From contig CP060239.1 in NCBI GenBank assembly GCA_023898785.1, forward strand, positions 1,984,001 through 2,048,000: DNA of 64,000 nt, given 5' to 3'. The DNA comes from Rhodospirillales bacterium (lineage in GTDB: Bacteria; Pseudomonadota; Alphaproteobacteria; Micavibrionales; Micavibrionaceae). Both the position numbers and the translations under genes were made by a program. Position 1 is the first letter of the stretch. Every line of letters starts with the position of its first letter. The notes below the pieces were generated by a model that worked only from the letters and a program-made list of their open reading frames with translations, made no database searches and was not told the DNA's origin. Shown piece by piece: positions 40,599 to 48,814 of this stretch.

Positions 40599-42770
40599 TT
40601 AGAAGCACCCGGGGCCATCGAAAGTAGAATATGGGCCATCGAAAGTAGAATATTTGGGTAGAATTTTTCTGACCCCTCTTTTTTTATTAAGCCATGGGTT
40701 GGCGTCGTCGTTTGCGTGCGTAAAGTCTGCGGTAATCGTTGTTGCTCCGCCGGTTCCAGCGCCACCTCTGTTGTTTGTAAGCGTTCTGGCGTTTCTGTAC
40801 CGTTGTTCCAGTTCGTTTTTTGCATCATTGACCGCTTGCCACGCCAGTTCAACGCGTTTGCGCTTTGCTTCGGGTTTTTCTTCGGGTTTTTCGTCATTCT
40901 TTTTTGCCGCAGTGTAGGCATCCCACTGCTCTTTGTAGGTTTTAATTGTTTCCCAGAAAACGTTGAATGCCGAACTTTCGAGGTTGATTTCTCCTGTCTC
41001 GGGATTAACGTCTTTGCTATCCACGAAGGCTTGCATCAGCTCTACGCATTTTCCGTTTTTAAAGACGGCGTGGTTGGGGTCTACAGCGTGCAAAAGTTGC
41101 GGCATAATATTTCTAAAATAGTCGGGGCGATTATTGTGAAGTCTTCTCCATTCAAAAAAGGGCATTTTGCAGGAGGTGACAACAGTTCCTACATTCGGAA
41201 GCTCAACGTCTTTACTGGTTTTTGGCGGGTGTACGCGCGTCACCGTTCCATCCCTCATTTCGTGGGTGTTTTCGTAGAAAATGTAGTGTTGTTTGCGCAA
41301 TTCATCCAATTGGTTTTCTTTGATTAATTCCTCAATTGTGTCCATAAAAGATGAGAGAATGCGAAGGTGAGGCACTTGGATTTTCTGCTTGTCAGAAAGT
41401 TCAATGATGGCATCGAGTAAAAACTCTCTTTCTGTTTTTGCTTTTCCTTCTGCAATGTCTTTATGTGTTGAGGAGCGGTGTATATCTCCCGCGTGTGAAG
41501 CGGCGAGAACTGCTCTTCTGTGGTATCTTTGGCAGTGTTCAACATAGGCTTCGGGGCCGCCTCTGTGGAGTGTGACCCCATATCCTGTTTCCGCTACCCG
41601 GTATAGTTCTCTTAACGCGTTGTTATAAAGGTTTAGTAAGGTCTGATTGCTGAAAACTTCTGCTTTTGATTTGTCGTAGACAGCGCTCATGATATTCATC
41701 ATGTTGATGCCGAGTTTGTCCAGACTTTGGGCCAGAGGGTCGTGCGGTGTGGACGGCCTGATGTCACTGCCTTCAAAAATCCGTTCGACGTAAGGATTGG
41801 TGTTTGCTGTATATATAGCAGCGGTGTGTAGCAGAGATCTGACATGCACTCTGTGAGGGCTGTTTTTTTCTGCCTCGACTGCGAATAAGGCGTTGGCGCC
41901 GATGATTCTTTCTGGGCCAATTTCGTCTTCAAAAGCGTTTAAGTCGGCGAGGACATCGCTTTCCGTTAAAGCCTCATGCAGGGTTTGTCTCAGGTTTGTT
42001 CGTTCTAGTTTTGGAATAGAAGAGCGTTTTAATCCGTTGGAAAGGTCAACAACCACGCCATTTTCAGCTAAAAACGGAAGTACGGTTCTTTTGGCAAACT
42101 CTGCACTTTTGCTAAAGCTTTTGGTTGCCACAATTATGACCTGATTTTCAGGTTCGGCATCCTTTATATTATCAAAAAGCTTTACGTAGCGGGTGCTTCC
42201 GAGTGCTTTTCTATATGCTTCTTCGTCTCCATCTCTTTCTTGCACGTAAAGCGGTATGCGCAGGTGTTTGGTTAGAAGCGTGTGGATTTCACCTTGCGTG
42301 AAATATTCTTTTTGAGTTTGAGCATTTACGGCGCCAAAAAGTTCGTTGCCGACGGCGTTACCCATTTTCTTTAATTTATCAGCTAATTTTCCGTGAGAAA
42401 TAACGCGTTTATCTCCTATAACTTCTGTTAAGTCGTCATCTTGTGGAATATCGGAAATTTCAGCAGGTGGGGAGATGTAATTGCCTTTGGCTTCAAACAT
42501 GGCGTCAATTTCGCGTGTTGTTTTTGTAGAGGCCAGCTCAATATATTTCTGTTGTTTCAGGGCTTGTAGCGTTTGGGAACCGGGACGCGAGACGAGAGAT
42601 ACGCGTGCGCCGTTTTTTGCCACTTCAATAGCCGTGAAGACACCAACAGAGCCAGCGCCGATGATGGCAACGTTTATTTGTCCGTGTCCGTTTGTGCCAT
42701 TCGCTGCGGCAAAAGCGCTTTTTGCGCCTTCTGGCACTGGAGATGTTTCTGTGTTGTCGCTTTCGCTCAT
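40599..42770 (-). CDS. Very long ketopantoate-reductase-like protein
   Basis: 723 residues, more than twice the usual PanE/ApbA (about 300). Residues 31-60 form the dinucleotide fold (INVAIIGAGSVGVFTAIEVA). A PanE-like segment follows after a long insertion (VIIVATKSFSKSAEFAKRTV, then NGLKRSS), and a helical region (about 350-520) contains ALRELYRVAETGYGVTL, like the ApbA C-terminal domain. The last 200 residues are unrelated and charged, ending in a tandem KYSTFDGP/YSTFDGP encoded by a direct DNA repeat. Its substrate is unknown; pantothenate synthesis is doubtful. The XRE gene upstream is on the same strand. Confidence 0.6.
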   Translation of the reverse strand: MSESDNTETSPVPEGAKSAFAAANGTNGHGQINVAIIGAGSVGVFTAIEVAKNGARVSLVSRPGSQTLQALKQQKYIELASTKTTREIDAMFEAKGNYISPPAEISDIPQDDDLTEVIGDKRVISHGKLADKLKKMGNAVGNELFGAVNAQTQKEYFTQGEIHTLLTKHLRIPLYVQERDGDEEAYRKALGSTRYVKLFDNIKDAEPENQVIIVATKSFSKSAEFAKRTVLPFLAENGVVVDLSNGLKRSSIPKLERTNLRQTLHEALTESDVLADLNAFEDEIGPERIIGANALFAVEAEKNSPHRVHVRSLLHTAAIYTANTNPYVERIFEGSDIRPSTPHDPLAQSLDKLGINMMNIMSAVYDKSKAEVFSNQTLLNLYNNALRELYRVAETGYGVTLHRGGPEAYVEHCQRYHRRAVLAASHAGDIHRSSTHKDIAEGKAKTEREFLLDAIIELSDKQKIQVPHLRILSSFMDTIEELIKENQLDELRKQHYIFYENTHEMRDGTVTRVHPPKTSKDVELPNVGTVVTSCKMPFFEWRRLHNNRPDYFRNIMPQLLHAVDPNHAVFKNGKCVELMQAFVDSKDVNPETGEINLESSAFNVFWETIKTYKEQWDAYTAAKKNDEKPEEKPEAKRKRVELAWQAVNDAKNELEQRYRNARTLTNNRGGAGTGGATTITADFTHANDDANPWLNKKRGVRKILPKYSTFDGPYSTFDGPGCF

Positions 42771-42855
42771 AATAAATTACTCAGACAATATACGACATTG
42801 AATGAAAAACATGAATTCTTCTCTGCCATTATCAATGTTCGTTTTTTAGTGCGCA

Positions 42856-43506
42856 TTACTCTTTGAGGGATGTTGCAACCTTCTCCCACGCAATGTTAAA
42901 CAAAATTCGAAAACTTTCTGCGCTGGGGCCATGTTTAACCTCAACGATTTCAACGTTTTCATTGGCAAAATTCATAAAGCTTACAAAATCGCCATAGACG
43001 TAGATTTTTTGATCTGTTAGCAGATTTTTTGGAAAGAATTTGTATTCTCCAAAGCCCTTTGCGAGTAGGTCTTTCGTTCCTTCTTCAACGATCAGGCGCA
43101 TGGTGAAGTTGTCTCGAATGGCTTGCATGCGTTCAGCGTGTTGTTCATACCATTCTGCGCCAAGCATTGTTTTAAAGTATGGTGTTGCGGCGTTAAAAGT
43201 GCAGAGTTCACCGCCAACATCACGCGCAGTGTGATAAACATTATCCAGAAATTCTTTAAAGCCTTCAATGCCACGATATGTTTGTGATTGAATGCTGCGT
43301 TTTCTCAGGCCGGTGTCGCCGATGAATTCGATATCGGCGTGGTCGAAGGCGGTGCCGATTTTTTCCAGGGTTTTAGAGTTCGGCTGGTTGGTGCCGTTTT
43401 CGATGCGCGCGATGCCGGTTTGCGACAGGCCGGCCTTGTCGGCCAACTCGTGCTGGTTCCATCCTAAAAGGGCCCGGGCGGCTCTGATTTGTTCAATCGT
43501 CGGCAT
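42856..43506 (-). CDS. XRE-family regulator with long C-terminal domain
   Basis: 216 residues from ATG 43506, with AGGAAG upstream. The HTH covers about residues 3-60 (AARALLGWNQHELADKAGLS, QTGIARIENGTNQPNSKTLE). The C-terminal 130 residues (from about 85, YRGIEGFKEFLDNVYHTARD) resemble the sensor half of TrmB- or MarR-like regulators with a possible phosphate/sugar-binding fold, but I cannot assign it. It lies 85 bases upstream of the 723-residue gene and probably controls it. Confidence 0.75.
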   Translation of the reverse strand: MPTIEQIRAARALLGWNQHELADKAGLSQTGIARIENGTNQPNSKTLEKIGTAFDHADIEFIGDTGLRKRSIQSQTYRGIEGFKEFLDNVYHTARDVGGELCTFNAATPYFKTMLGAEWYEQHAERMQAIRDNFTMRLIVEEGTKDLLAKGFGEYKFFPKNLLTDQKIYVYGDFVSFMNFANENVEIVEVKHGPSAESFRILFNIAWEKVATSLKE

Positions 43507-43663
43507 CGTCTTCCTATCCTTAATATGCGGGTAATCCACGCCTAATTTATAATGATGCCTAGTCTATAGTCTCCTTTTATAGCTTTGTCCAGTCCTTTTT
43601 TCATATGTAAAACGGTTTTTGTTATAAAAAAAATCTTTTTATGCAGTTTTTATAACTTTTTTC

Positions 43664-43690
43664 TTGACGGGTGGTTTCAGTTGCTATAAA
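43664..43690 (+). promoter_or_regulatory. Promoter of the putative sRNA
   Basis: TTGACG (43664-43669) and TATAAA (43685-43690), 15 bases apart, with a TG one base upstream of the -10 box (extended -10). No coding gene follows before a strong terminator at 43787. Confidence 0.5.
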
Positions 43691-43696
43691 TAGGGT

Positions 43697-43823
43697 ACAA
43701 AGCTTGATAATCTGTATGAAAAATAAGGTTTCTCTCCTGATGCGTATGGAGGTCGAGCTTTTATCCCCACACACGTAAACTCTCTCGCCGGTCAGTTTCC
43801 CCAAACTGGCCGGCTTTTCTTTT
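43697..43823 (+). ncRNA. Putative small RNA of about 125 nt
   Basis: A promoter at 43664-43690 is followed by about 90 bases without a gene and by a very strong intrinsic terminator: GCCGGTCAGTTT and AAACTGGCCGGC (12 pairs, one T-G, CCCC loop, 43787-43814) plus TTTTCTTTT. The body contains a CTCC/GGAG hairpin (about 43734-43752) and pyrimidine-rich segments (TTTCTCTCC, CTCTCTCG) that could pair with ribosome binding sites. I cannot match it to a known family. Confidence 0.5.
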
Positions 43824-43929
43824 ATAGTCAAACAGATTGGTTTTTTGATTGTGTTGCTGCGTCGCTCGTGTAGCAATTTGTACACGTCGCTCCTTGCGCC
43901 TCGTCAAAAAACCAATCTGTTTGACTATA
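43823..43929. repeat. Long palindrome with perfect 26-bp arms
   Basis: The arm at 43823-43848 (starts TATAGTCAAACAGATTGG) is the exact reverse complement of 43904-43929. The 55-base centre has smaller imperfect repeats (GCGTCGCTCGTG and CACGTCGCTCC). It begins on the last bases of the sRNA terminator and lies 55 bases before mutM. It may be a mobile palindromic repeat or a bidirectional barrier. Confidence 0.75.
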
Positions 43930-43984
43930 GTGTTTTCGCTTTTGACGTTGCTTTGGCGGCCTGGTGCGCTAGATTGCTGTTGTT

Positions 43985-44830
43985 ATGCCTGAATTGCCGG
44001 AAGTTGAGATTGTGAAGCGGGCGCTGGAGCCTGCGATGGTGGGGCGGCGCGTCAAGCGGTTGGTTTTTAACCGCGCGGATTTGCGGTTTCCTTTGCCGCA
44101 AGGCTTACCCGCAGCGTTGCAAGGGCAGAGGATTGAGTGCCTGCTGCGCCGGGGGAAGTATATTCTAGGGTTTGCCGAGAATGGCGCCGGGTTTGTCCTG
44201 CATCTGGGGATGAGCGGAGCGGTTCGGATTGAGCCGCCGGGGAGCATCTCTCTTCACGAAAAACACGATCATGTCGAGTTTTATATGGATGAGGGGCTGC
44301 GCGTCGTCTTGAACGATCCGCGGCGCTTTGGTTTTCTTGATGCGGTCGGGCGTGAGGATTGTCAGGATTACCCGGCTTTGGCAGCTATGGGGCCGGAGCC
44401 GCTGGGGAATGATTTTAATGCTGAGATTTTAGCGGTGACGATAAAGGGGCGAAAGACTCCAATTAAATCGGCATTGCTGGATCAACGGATTGTGGCGGGG
44501 CTGGGCAATATTTATGTATGCGAGGCGCTTTACCGCGCGGCAATCGATCCGCGGCGTAAGGCTGGTGATTTGAACGCAAAGGAGTGTACGGCGTTGTGCA
44601 TGTCTATTCGTTCGGTTTTACGCGATGCGATTGAGGCCGGTGGTTCGTCGTTAAAGGATTACAAGCATACGGATGGTCAGTTAGGGTATTTTCAGCATCA
44701 TTTTGCTGTGTATGATCGGGTTGGGCAAGGCTGCGGAGCTTGTGAGTGTGATATAGTGGAAACGGGTGGTGTGCAGCGGATTGTACAAGCTGGCCGTTCA
44801 ACATTTTTTTGTCCTGAAAAACAGGGTTAA
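43985..44830 (+). CDS. mutM: Formamidopyrimidine-DNA glycosylase
   Basis: Removes oxidised purines (8-oxoguanine, FaPy) and cuts the abasic site. PELPEVEIVKR gives the catalytic Pro2 and Glu3, and the H2TH region is IVAGLGNIYVCEALYRAAID. 281 residues, slightly long. The C-terminal zinc finger looks altered: GCGACEC provides the first pair, but the last motif reads FFCPEK where CxxC is expected, so the fourth ligand is Lys. Another Cys (in CECD) might compensate. It is followed 12 bases later by a secreted protein gene. Confidence 0.95.
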   Translation: MPELPEVEIVKRALEPAMVGRRVKRLVFNRADLRFPLPQGLPAALQGQRIECLLRRGKYILGFAENGAGFVLHLGMSGAVRIEPPGSISLHEKHDHVEFYMDEGLRVVLNDPRRFGFLDAVGREDCQDYPALAAMGPEPLGNDFNAEILAVTIKGRKTPIKSALLDQRIVAGLGNIYVCEALYRAAIDPRRKAGDLNAKECTALCMSIRSVLRDAIEAGGSSLKDYKHTDGQLGYFQHHFAVYDRVGQGCGACECDIVETGGVQRIVQAGRSTFFCPEKQG

Positions 44831-44842
44831 GGTTTAGAGCGT

Positions 44843-45217
44843 ATGCGTATTTTCGTTATTATTGCGGTGATGATTTTAGCAGGGATGGTTATGGCCTCTG
44901 CTTCTGTATATGCGCAGGATGATTCGGTTCAGTTTTTTGAGGTGCTCGACGATGTGCCGTTGATGCCGGGTTTGATAGAGCTGCCTGAGCGCTCGATGAG
45001 CTTTGATAAGCCTGGTGGGCGCGTGGTTGAATCAGTTGCCGAGATGGCGGCAATGAGCGTTGATTCGGTGCGGGCTTATTATGCATCGGTTTTGCCGCAA
45101 TTCGGTTGGAATCCGGTTGGTGGAGATCAATTCATTCGTAATGGGGAGCGTTTGGAAATGATGTTTGAGGATGAGGCCGGTATTATTATATTGCGTTTGA
45201 GCATTCAACCGAAATAG
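44843..45217 (+). CDS. Secreted protein, unknown
   Basis: 124 residues with a signal peptide (about 1-24, ending SVYAQDD). The mature part contains DVPLMPGLIELPERSMSFDK and a small C-terminal alpha/beta region (YYASVLPQFGWNPV). Proteins of this type lie between mutM and rpsT in other alphaproteobacteria, as far as I recall; function unknown. It is closely linked to mutM and probably co-transcribed. Confidence 0.75.
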   Translation: MRIFVIIAVMILAGMVMASASVYAQDDSVQFFEVLDDVPLMPGLIELPERSMSFDKPGGRVVESVAEMAAMSVDSVRAYYASVLPQFGWNPVGGDQFIRNGERLEMMFEDEAGIIILRLSIQPK

Positions 45218-45315
45218 GCTCGCCGATTCGCGGGGTGTGAAAGCTGGTTTTTGCGTCTTAGTTTGATCATTTTCTAGCATATGATTTTTAGGCTAATAAA
45301 AAACGTATCATTTCC

Positions 45316-45345
45316 TTGACAAGCCGGGCTGGAGCAGCGTATACC
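45316..45345 (+). promoter_or_regulatory. rpsT promoter
   Basis: TTGACA (45316-45321) and TATACC (45340-45345), spacer 18. It lies about 90 bases before the rpsT start. Confidence 0.6.
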
Positions 45346-45355
45346 TCTCCCAATC

Positions 45356-45364
45356 TGTGGATAA
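45356..45364 (-). promoter_or_regulatory. Perfect DnaA box in the rpsT leader
   Basis: TGTGGATAA is the reverse complement of the consensus TTATCCACA. It lies 11 bases after the rpsT -10 box, where bound DnaA could affect rpsT or read-through into dnaA. It is the only perfect box I noticed around dnaA, too few to call an origin. Confidence 0.55.
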
Positions 45365-45437
45365 GGTGCGCTGGCGGCTTCCACAAAAGTCGATAAGTCA
45401 GCGCTTTTGAGAAGAAATTAGGAATAAAGGTTTAACA

Positions 45438-45710
45438 ATGGCAAACCATAAATCTTCAAAGAAAAGAATTCGCCGGAACGATAAGCGTGCCGCTATCAAT
45501 GGTGCACGCATGAGCCGCATTCGTACATTTATTAAAAAAGTTGAGTTAGCTCTGGTGGCTGGCGATGCAAAAGAAGCTGAGAGTGCGTTGCAAAATGCGC
45601 AGCCAGAAATCAGTCGTGGAGTCGTTAAGGGTATTTTGCATAAGAATACGGCGGCTCGTAAGGTTTCCAGATTAAGTTCTCGTATTAAGCTGCTTAAAAA
45701 AGCGGCTTAG
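45438..45710 (+). CDS. rpsT: 30S ribosomal protein S20
   Basis: 90 residues; MANHKSSKKRIRRNDKRAAI and the C-terminal HKNTAARKVSRLSSRI are typical of S20. It is a helical 16S rRNA binder of the small subunit. It lies upstream of dnaA in the usual alphaproteobacterial order. Its own promoter is at 45316-45345. Confidence 0.97.
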   Translation: MANHKSSKKRIRRNDKRAAINGARMSRIRTFIKKVELALVAGDAKEAESALQNAQPEISRGVVKGILHKNTAARKVSRLSSRIKLLKKAA

Positions 45711-45740
45711 CTACTGCTAAAAACGCGAAAGTTTAGTAGC
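45710..45740 (+). terminator. Weak terminator-like hairpin after rpsT
   Basis: GCTACT (45710-45715) pairs with AGTAGC (45735-45740), followed by GTTTCAT. The stem has only six pairs and a long loop. Confidence 0.3.
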
Positions 45741-46264
45741 GTTTCATACTAAATATTTGAATTTTATAGATTGTTTTTAAGTTCTTGAGATGAAAATCTG
45801 AAGGGCTTAAATGTGTTTAAAATCAATAGTATAAAAAAATATAAAAAAATTTCTTTTTTGATTTTCTTGTTTTGTTCGTATTGCATCCACATATTTTTTT
45901 AGTGTAGGCTTATTTCTATCGGGACAAAAAAGAGGCCGAATTGGTCTTGAGGAAGTTTTTTGCAGCATGCTTTTGTGTGTGTTGTGTTTGAGTAGGGTTT
46001 TGTTCTGATTTGAAGTTTGCCTTCTTTTTATTAAGAGGGTTTTGGGGATAGGGGCCGTTGAGTTGTTTGTGGCAAGGATTGCTGCTTTTGGCTTGGAGTT
46101 GGGTTCGGAACTCATAATTTAAAAGTTTAATCGTTATAGGAAACGTGTTTGCGGGCCTTTTTCGGCTTTCGTATACCCCTTTTTGCTGCCTTTTTTGGCG
46201 CTTTGACGATTGTATATTTTGTTTTGTTTAATATGTAACCTTTGACAAATGGAGAGAATAGAAG
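45741..46264. other. AT-rich gene-free region upstream of dnaA
   Basis: About 520 bases with many A/T runs and no acceptable gene on either strand. I see no perfect DnaA box in it. It should contain the dnaA promoter and may be part of an origin region, but the sequence does not prove either. Confidence 0.5.
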
Positions 46265-47698
46265 ATGTCAGACATGGGTGGAAAGTCCGTTGCTTTGATT
46301 CGGGGCAATGCTGAGTATCAGGAAGCATCTTTGGAGCCGAGCGTTGAAATTATGAAGCTCTGGAAAAAGGTGCATAATGATATGCGCAGTGAATTTGGTG
46401 AAGCAATCTTCCGCAGCTGGCTTAAGCCTCTTACTCTCCAGGCTTTTTATCATGGCACGATGGAAGTTTCCGTCCCCACACGGTTTATGCGTGACTGGAT
46501 ACAGAATCACTATGCTGAGCGGATTTTGGGCATGTGCATTGAAGCCAGCGAAGGGTTTGAAGATGGCGTGAAGCGTTTGCAGATTGTCGTTGTGCAAAAT
46601 GCGATTGTGGATGATGAGCCTGAAACGGCCGCGCCTTCCAAAGCCAACCAGAACAAGAAGCTGGATATTTCTGAAATATCCTCGCCGCTGGATGAGCGTT
46701 TTACGTTTGAAACATTTGTTGTTGGCAAGCCTAATGCGCTGGCGCATGCGGCGGCGCGGCGGGTGGTGGAAAGCTTGACGATTCCGTTTAATCCGCTGTT
46801 TATCTATGGCGGGGTTGGCTTGGGAAAAACGCACCTTATGCACGCGATTGCGCATGCGATTGAAGAGCAGAGTCCTGAGAAAACCGTGATGTATCTTTCG
46901 GCTGAGAAATTTATGTATCAGTTTGTGAAAGCTTTGCGCAGTGATTCGACGATGATGTTTAAGGAGAAATTCCGCAGTGTTGATGTATTGATGATTGATG
47001 ATATTCAATTTATTGCGGGCAAGGAAGCAACGCAGGAAGAATTTTTTCATACGTTCAATGCGCTTGTGGATCAGAATAAGCAGATTATTATTTCTGCTGA
47101 TAAAGCGCCAAGCGATCTTTCCGGTCTGGATGAGCGTTTGCGTTCACGTCTGGCCTGGGGTCTGGTGGCGGATATTCATCCGACGACCTATGATTTGCGG
47201 CTTGGGATTTTGCAAACCAAACGCGCGCAGCTTGGCGCGGATGTGCCTGATAGTGTTCTTGAATTTCTGGCGCTGAAAGTGACCAGCAATATTCGTGAAC
47301 TTGAGGGTGCGCTGAACCGGATTGTCGCGCATGCCGATGTGACGAAGGCGGAAGTGACGCTGGAAAGCACGCAGGAAGTTTTGCAAGATTTACTTCGTGC
47401 ACATGATCGGCGCATTACGATTGATGAGATCCAGCGTAAAGTGGCCGAGCATTACAATCTTCGAATGGCCGATATGCATTCGGCGCGCCGGGCGCGGAAT
47501 GTGGCGCGGCCTCGTCAGGTGGCGATGTATCTTGCGAAGCAGCTTACGGCGCGGAGTTTGCCAGAAATCGGCCGTAAATTTGGTGGGCGTGACCACACCA
47601 CCGTGATGCATGCGGTGCGCAAGGTTGAGGAGCTGATTGAAGAAGATGCACAAATCGCACAGGATGTTGATGTTGTGCGCCGTGCTCTTACTGGCTGA
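46265..47698 (+). CDS. dnaA: Chromosomal replication initiator DnaA
   Basis: 477 residues. Domain I (about 28-110, KVHNDMRSEFGEAIFRSWLK), a short linker, AAA+ domain III with Walker A GGVGLGKTHLMHAI and Walker B VLMIDDIQFIAGKE, and domain IV with the DNA-binding signature GRDHTTVMHAVRKVEEL. GGAGAG lies upstream of the ATG. It opens the origin when bound to ATP. rpsT is upstream; bioB follows where dnaN is often found. Confidence 0.98.
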   Translation: MSDMGGKSVALIRGNAEYQEASLEPSVEIMKLWKKVHNDMRSEFGEAIFRSWLKPLTLQAFYHGTMEVSVPTRFMRDWIQNHYAERILGMCIEASEGFEDGVKRLQIVVVQNAIVDDEPETAAPSKANQNKKLDISEISSPLDERFTFETFVVGKPNALAHAAARRVVESLTIPFNPLFIYGGVGLGKTHLMHAIAHAIEEQSPEKTVMYLSAEKFMYQFVKALRSDSTMMFKEKFRSVDVLMIDDIQFIAGKEATQEEFFHTFNALVDQNKQIIISADKAPSDLSGLDERLRSRLAWGLVADIHPTTYDLRLGILQTKRAQLGADVPDSVLEFLALKVTSNIRELEGALNRIVAHADVTKAEVTLESTQEVLQDLLRAHDRRITIDEIQRKVAEHYNLRMADMHSARRARNVARPRQVAMYLAKQLTARSLPEIGRKFGGRDHTTVMHAVRKVEELIEEDAQIAQDVDVVRRALTG

Positions 47699-47788
47699 TT
47701 GTTTTTTGTGTAAGGCGAGTTTTGAATTGTTTAAAGCGCGGGGGATTTCGCTTTTCCTCGCGTTTTTTTTGTAATAGAGTTCAGCGTT

Positions 47789-48805
47789 ATGACACATACT
47801 CTTGAAGAGGTTCGGGCGCTCTATCACCGCCCGTTGATGGATTTGGTTTATGATGCTGCAACCGTGCATCGGACCAATCACGATCATTACGAGATGCAGA
47901 TGTGTACGCTCTTGTCGATCAAGACCGGCGGGTGTACCGAGGATTGCGGGTATTGTTCGCAGTCTGTGCATAATGAGGCGGAGCTTGAAAAAGAAATCCT
48001 GATGAAGACCGAAGCCGTGCTAGAAGAAGCGCGCAAGGCCAAGGAGGCCGGATCGACCCGCTTTTGTATGGGCGCGGCGTGGCCGCGTGTGCTTGAGGGG
48101 CGTGCTTTTGATCGGGTTTGTGACATGGTCAAAGGCGTATCAGACATGGGCATGGAGAGTTGCGTTACGCTTGGGATGCTCACGGAAGAGCAAGCCAAGC
48201 GGCTGAAAGAGGCAGGGCTGAAGGCTTATAATCACAATCTGGATACGTCTGAGGAATTTTACGATAAAATTATCACGACGCGCAGTTATCAGGACCGGCT
48301 TGATACGCTGGGCAATGTGGCTAAAGCAGGGATTTCGGCGTGCTGCGGCGGAATTTTGGGGATGGGCGAAAGCGAAGAGGACCGGATTTCCTTGCTGCAT
48401 ACGCTGTGTAATCTTGATCCGCAGCCTGAAAGCGTTCCAATCAATATGCTGGTGCCGGTGAAGGGAACCCCGCTTGAACATGCGCTGCCGCTGGATATTT
48501 TTGAGTGGATTCGTGCGATTGCCGTGGCCCGAATTTTAATGCCGAAATCGATGGTGCGGTTGTCGGCCGGACGGTTAGAAATTTCAAAAGAAGCGCAGGC
48601 GCTGGCGTTTTTTGCCGGGGCGAATGCTATTTTCACAGGGGAGAAATTGCTGACGACGTCGAACCCGGAAAAAGATTTTGACCATGCTTTGCTTGATGAA
48701 TTGGGGATGAAGCCGCGTGCGCCATTTAAGGATGATTCTGCCGAACGGAAAAGTGGTGGTTGCGGTAAGCCCGGTGGTTGTGGGTGTCAAAAAGAAGCGG
48801 CTTAG
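47789..48805 (+). CDS. bioB: Biotin synthase
   Basis: Radical-SAM enzyme that inserts sulfur into dethiobiotin. The cluster motif is CTEDCGYCSQS (Cys-x3-Cys-x2-Cys). Later family motifs are AYNHNLDTSEEFY and SACCGGILGMGES. 338 residues. The tail after PFKDDSAERKSG is Cys/Gly-rich (GCGKPGGCGCQKEAA) and absent from standard BioB; it might help bind or protect a metal centre. It is separated from bioFDA by a TetR gene and a lipoprotein gene. Confidence 0.97.
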   Translation: MTHTLEEVRALYHRPLMDLVYDAATVHRTNHDHYEMQMCTLLSIKTGGCTEDCGYCSQSVHNEAELEKEILMKTEAVLEEARKAKEAGSTRFCMGAAWPRVLEGRAFDRVCDMVKGVSDMGMESCVTLGMLTEEQAKRLKEAGLKAYNHNLDTSEEFYDKIITTRSYQDRLDTLGNVAKAGISACCGGILGMGESEEDRISLLHTLCNLDPQPESVPINMLVPVKGTPLEHALPLDIFEWIRAIAVARILMPKSMVRLSAGRLEISKEAQALAFFAGANAIFTGEKLLTTSNPEKDFDHALLDELGMKPRAPFKDDSAERKSGGCGKPGGCGCQKEAA

Positions 48806-48814
48806 CTTCTGATT

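Noticed and set aside
45807..46115. 102-codon minus-strand frame in the rpsT-dnaA gap
   Set aside because: Low-complexity Lys/Asn-rich translation of AT-rich DNA, no start signal.
45711..46264. Chromosomal origin oriC upstream of dnaA
   Set aside because: AT-rich, but no cluster of DnaA boxes; one perfect box lies outside, before rpsT.
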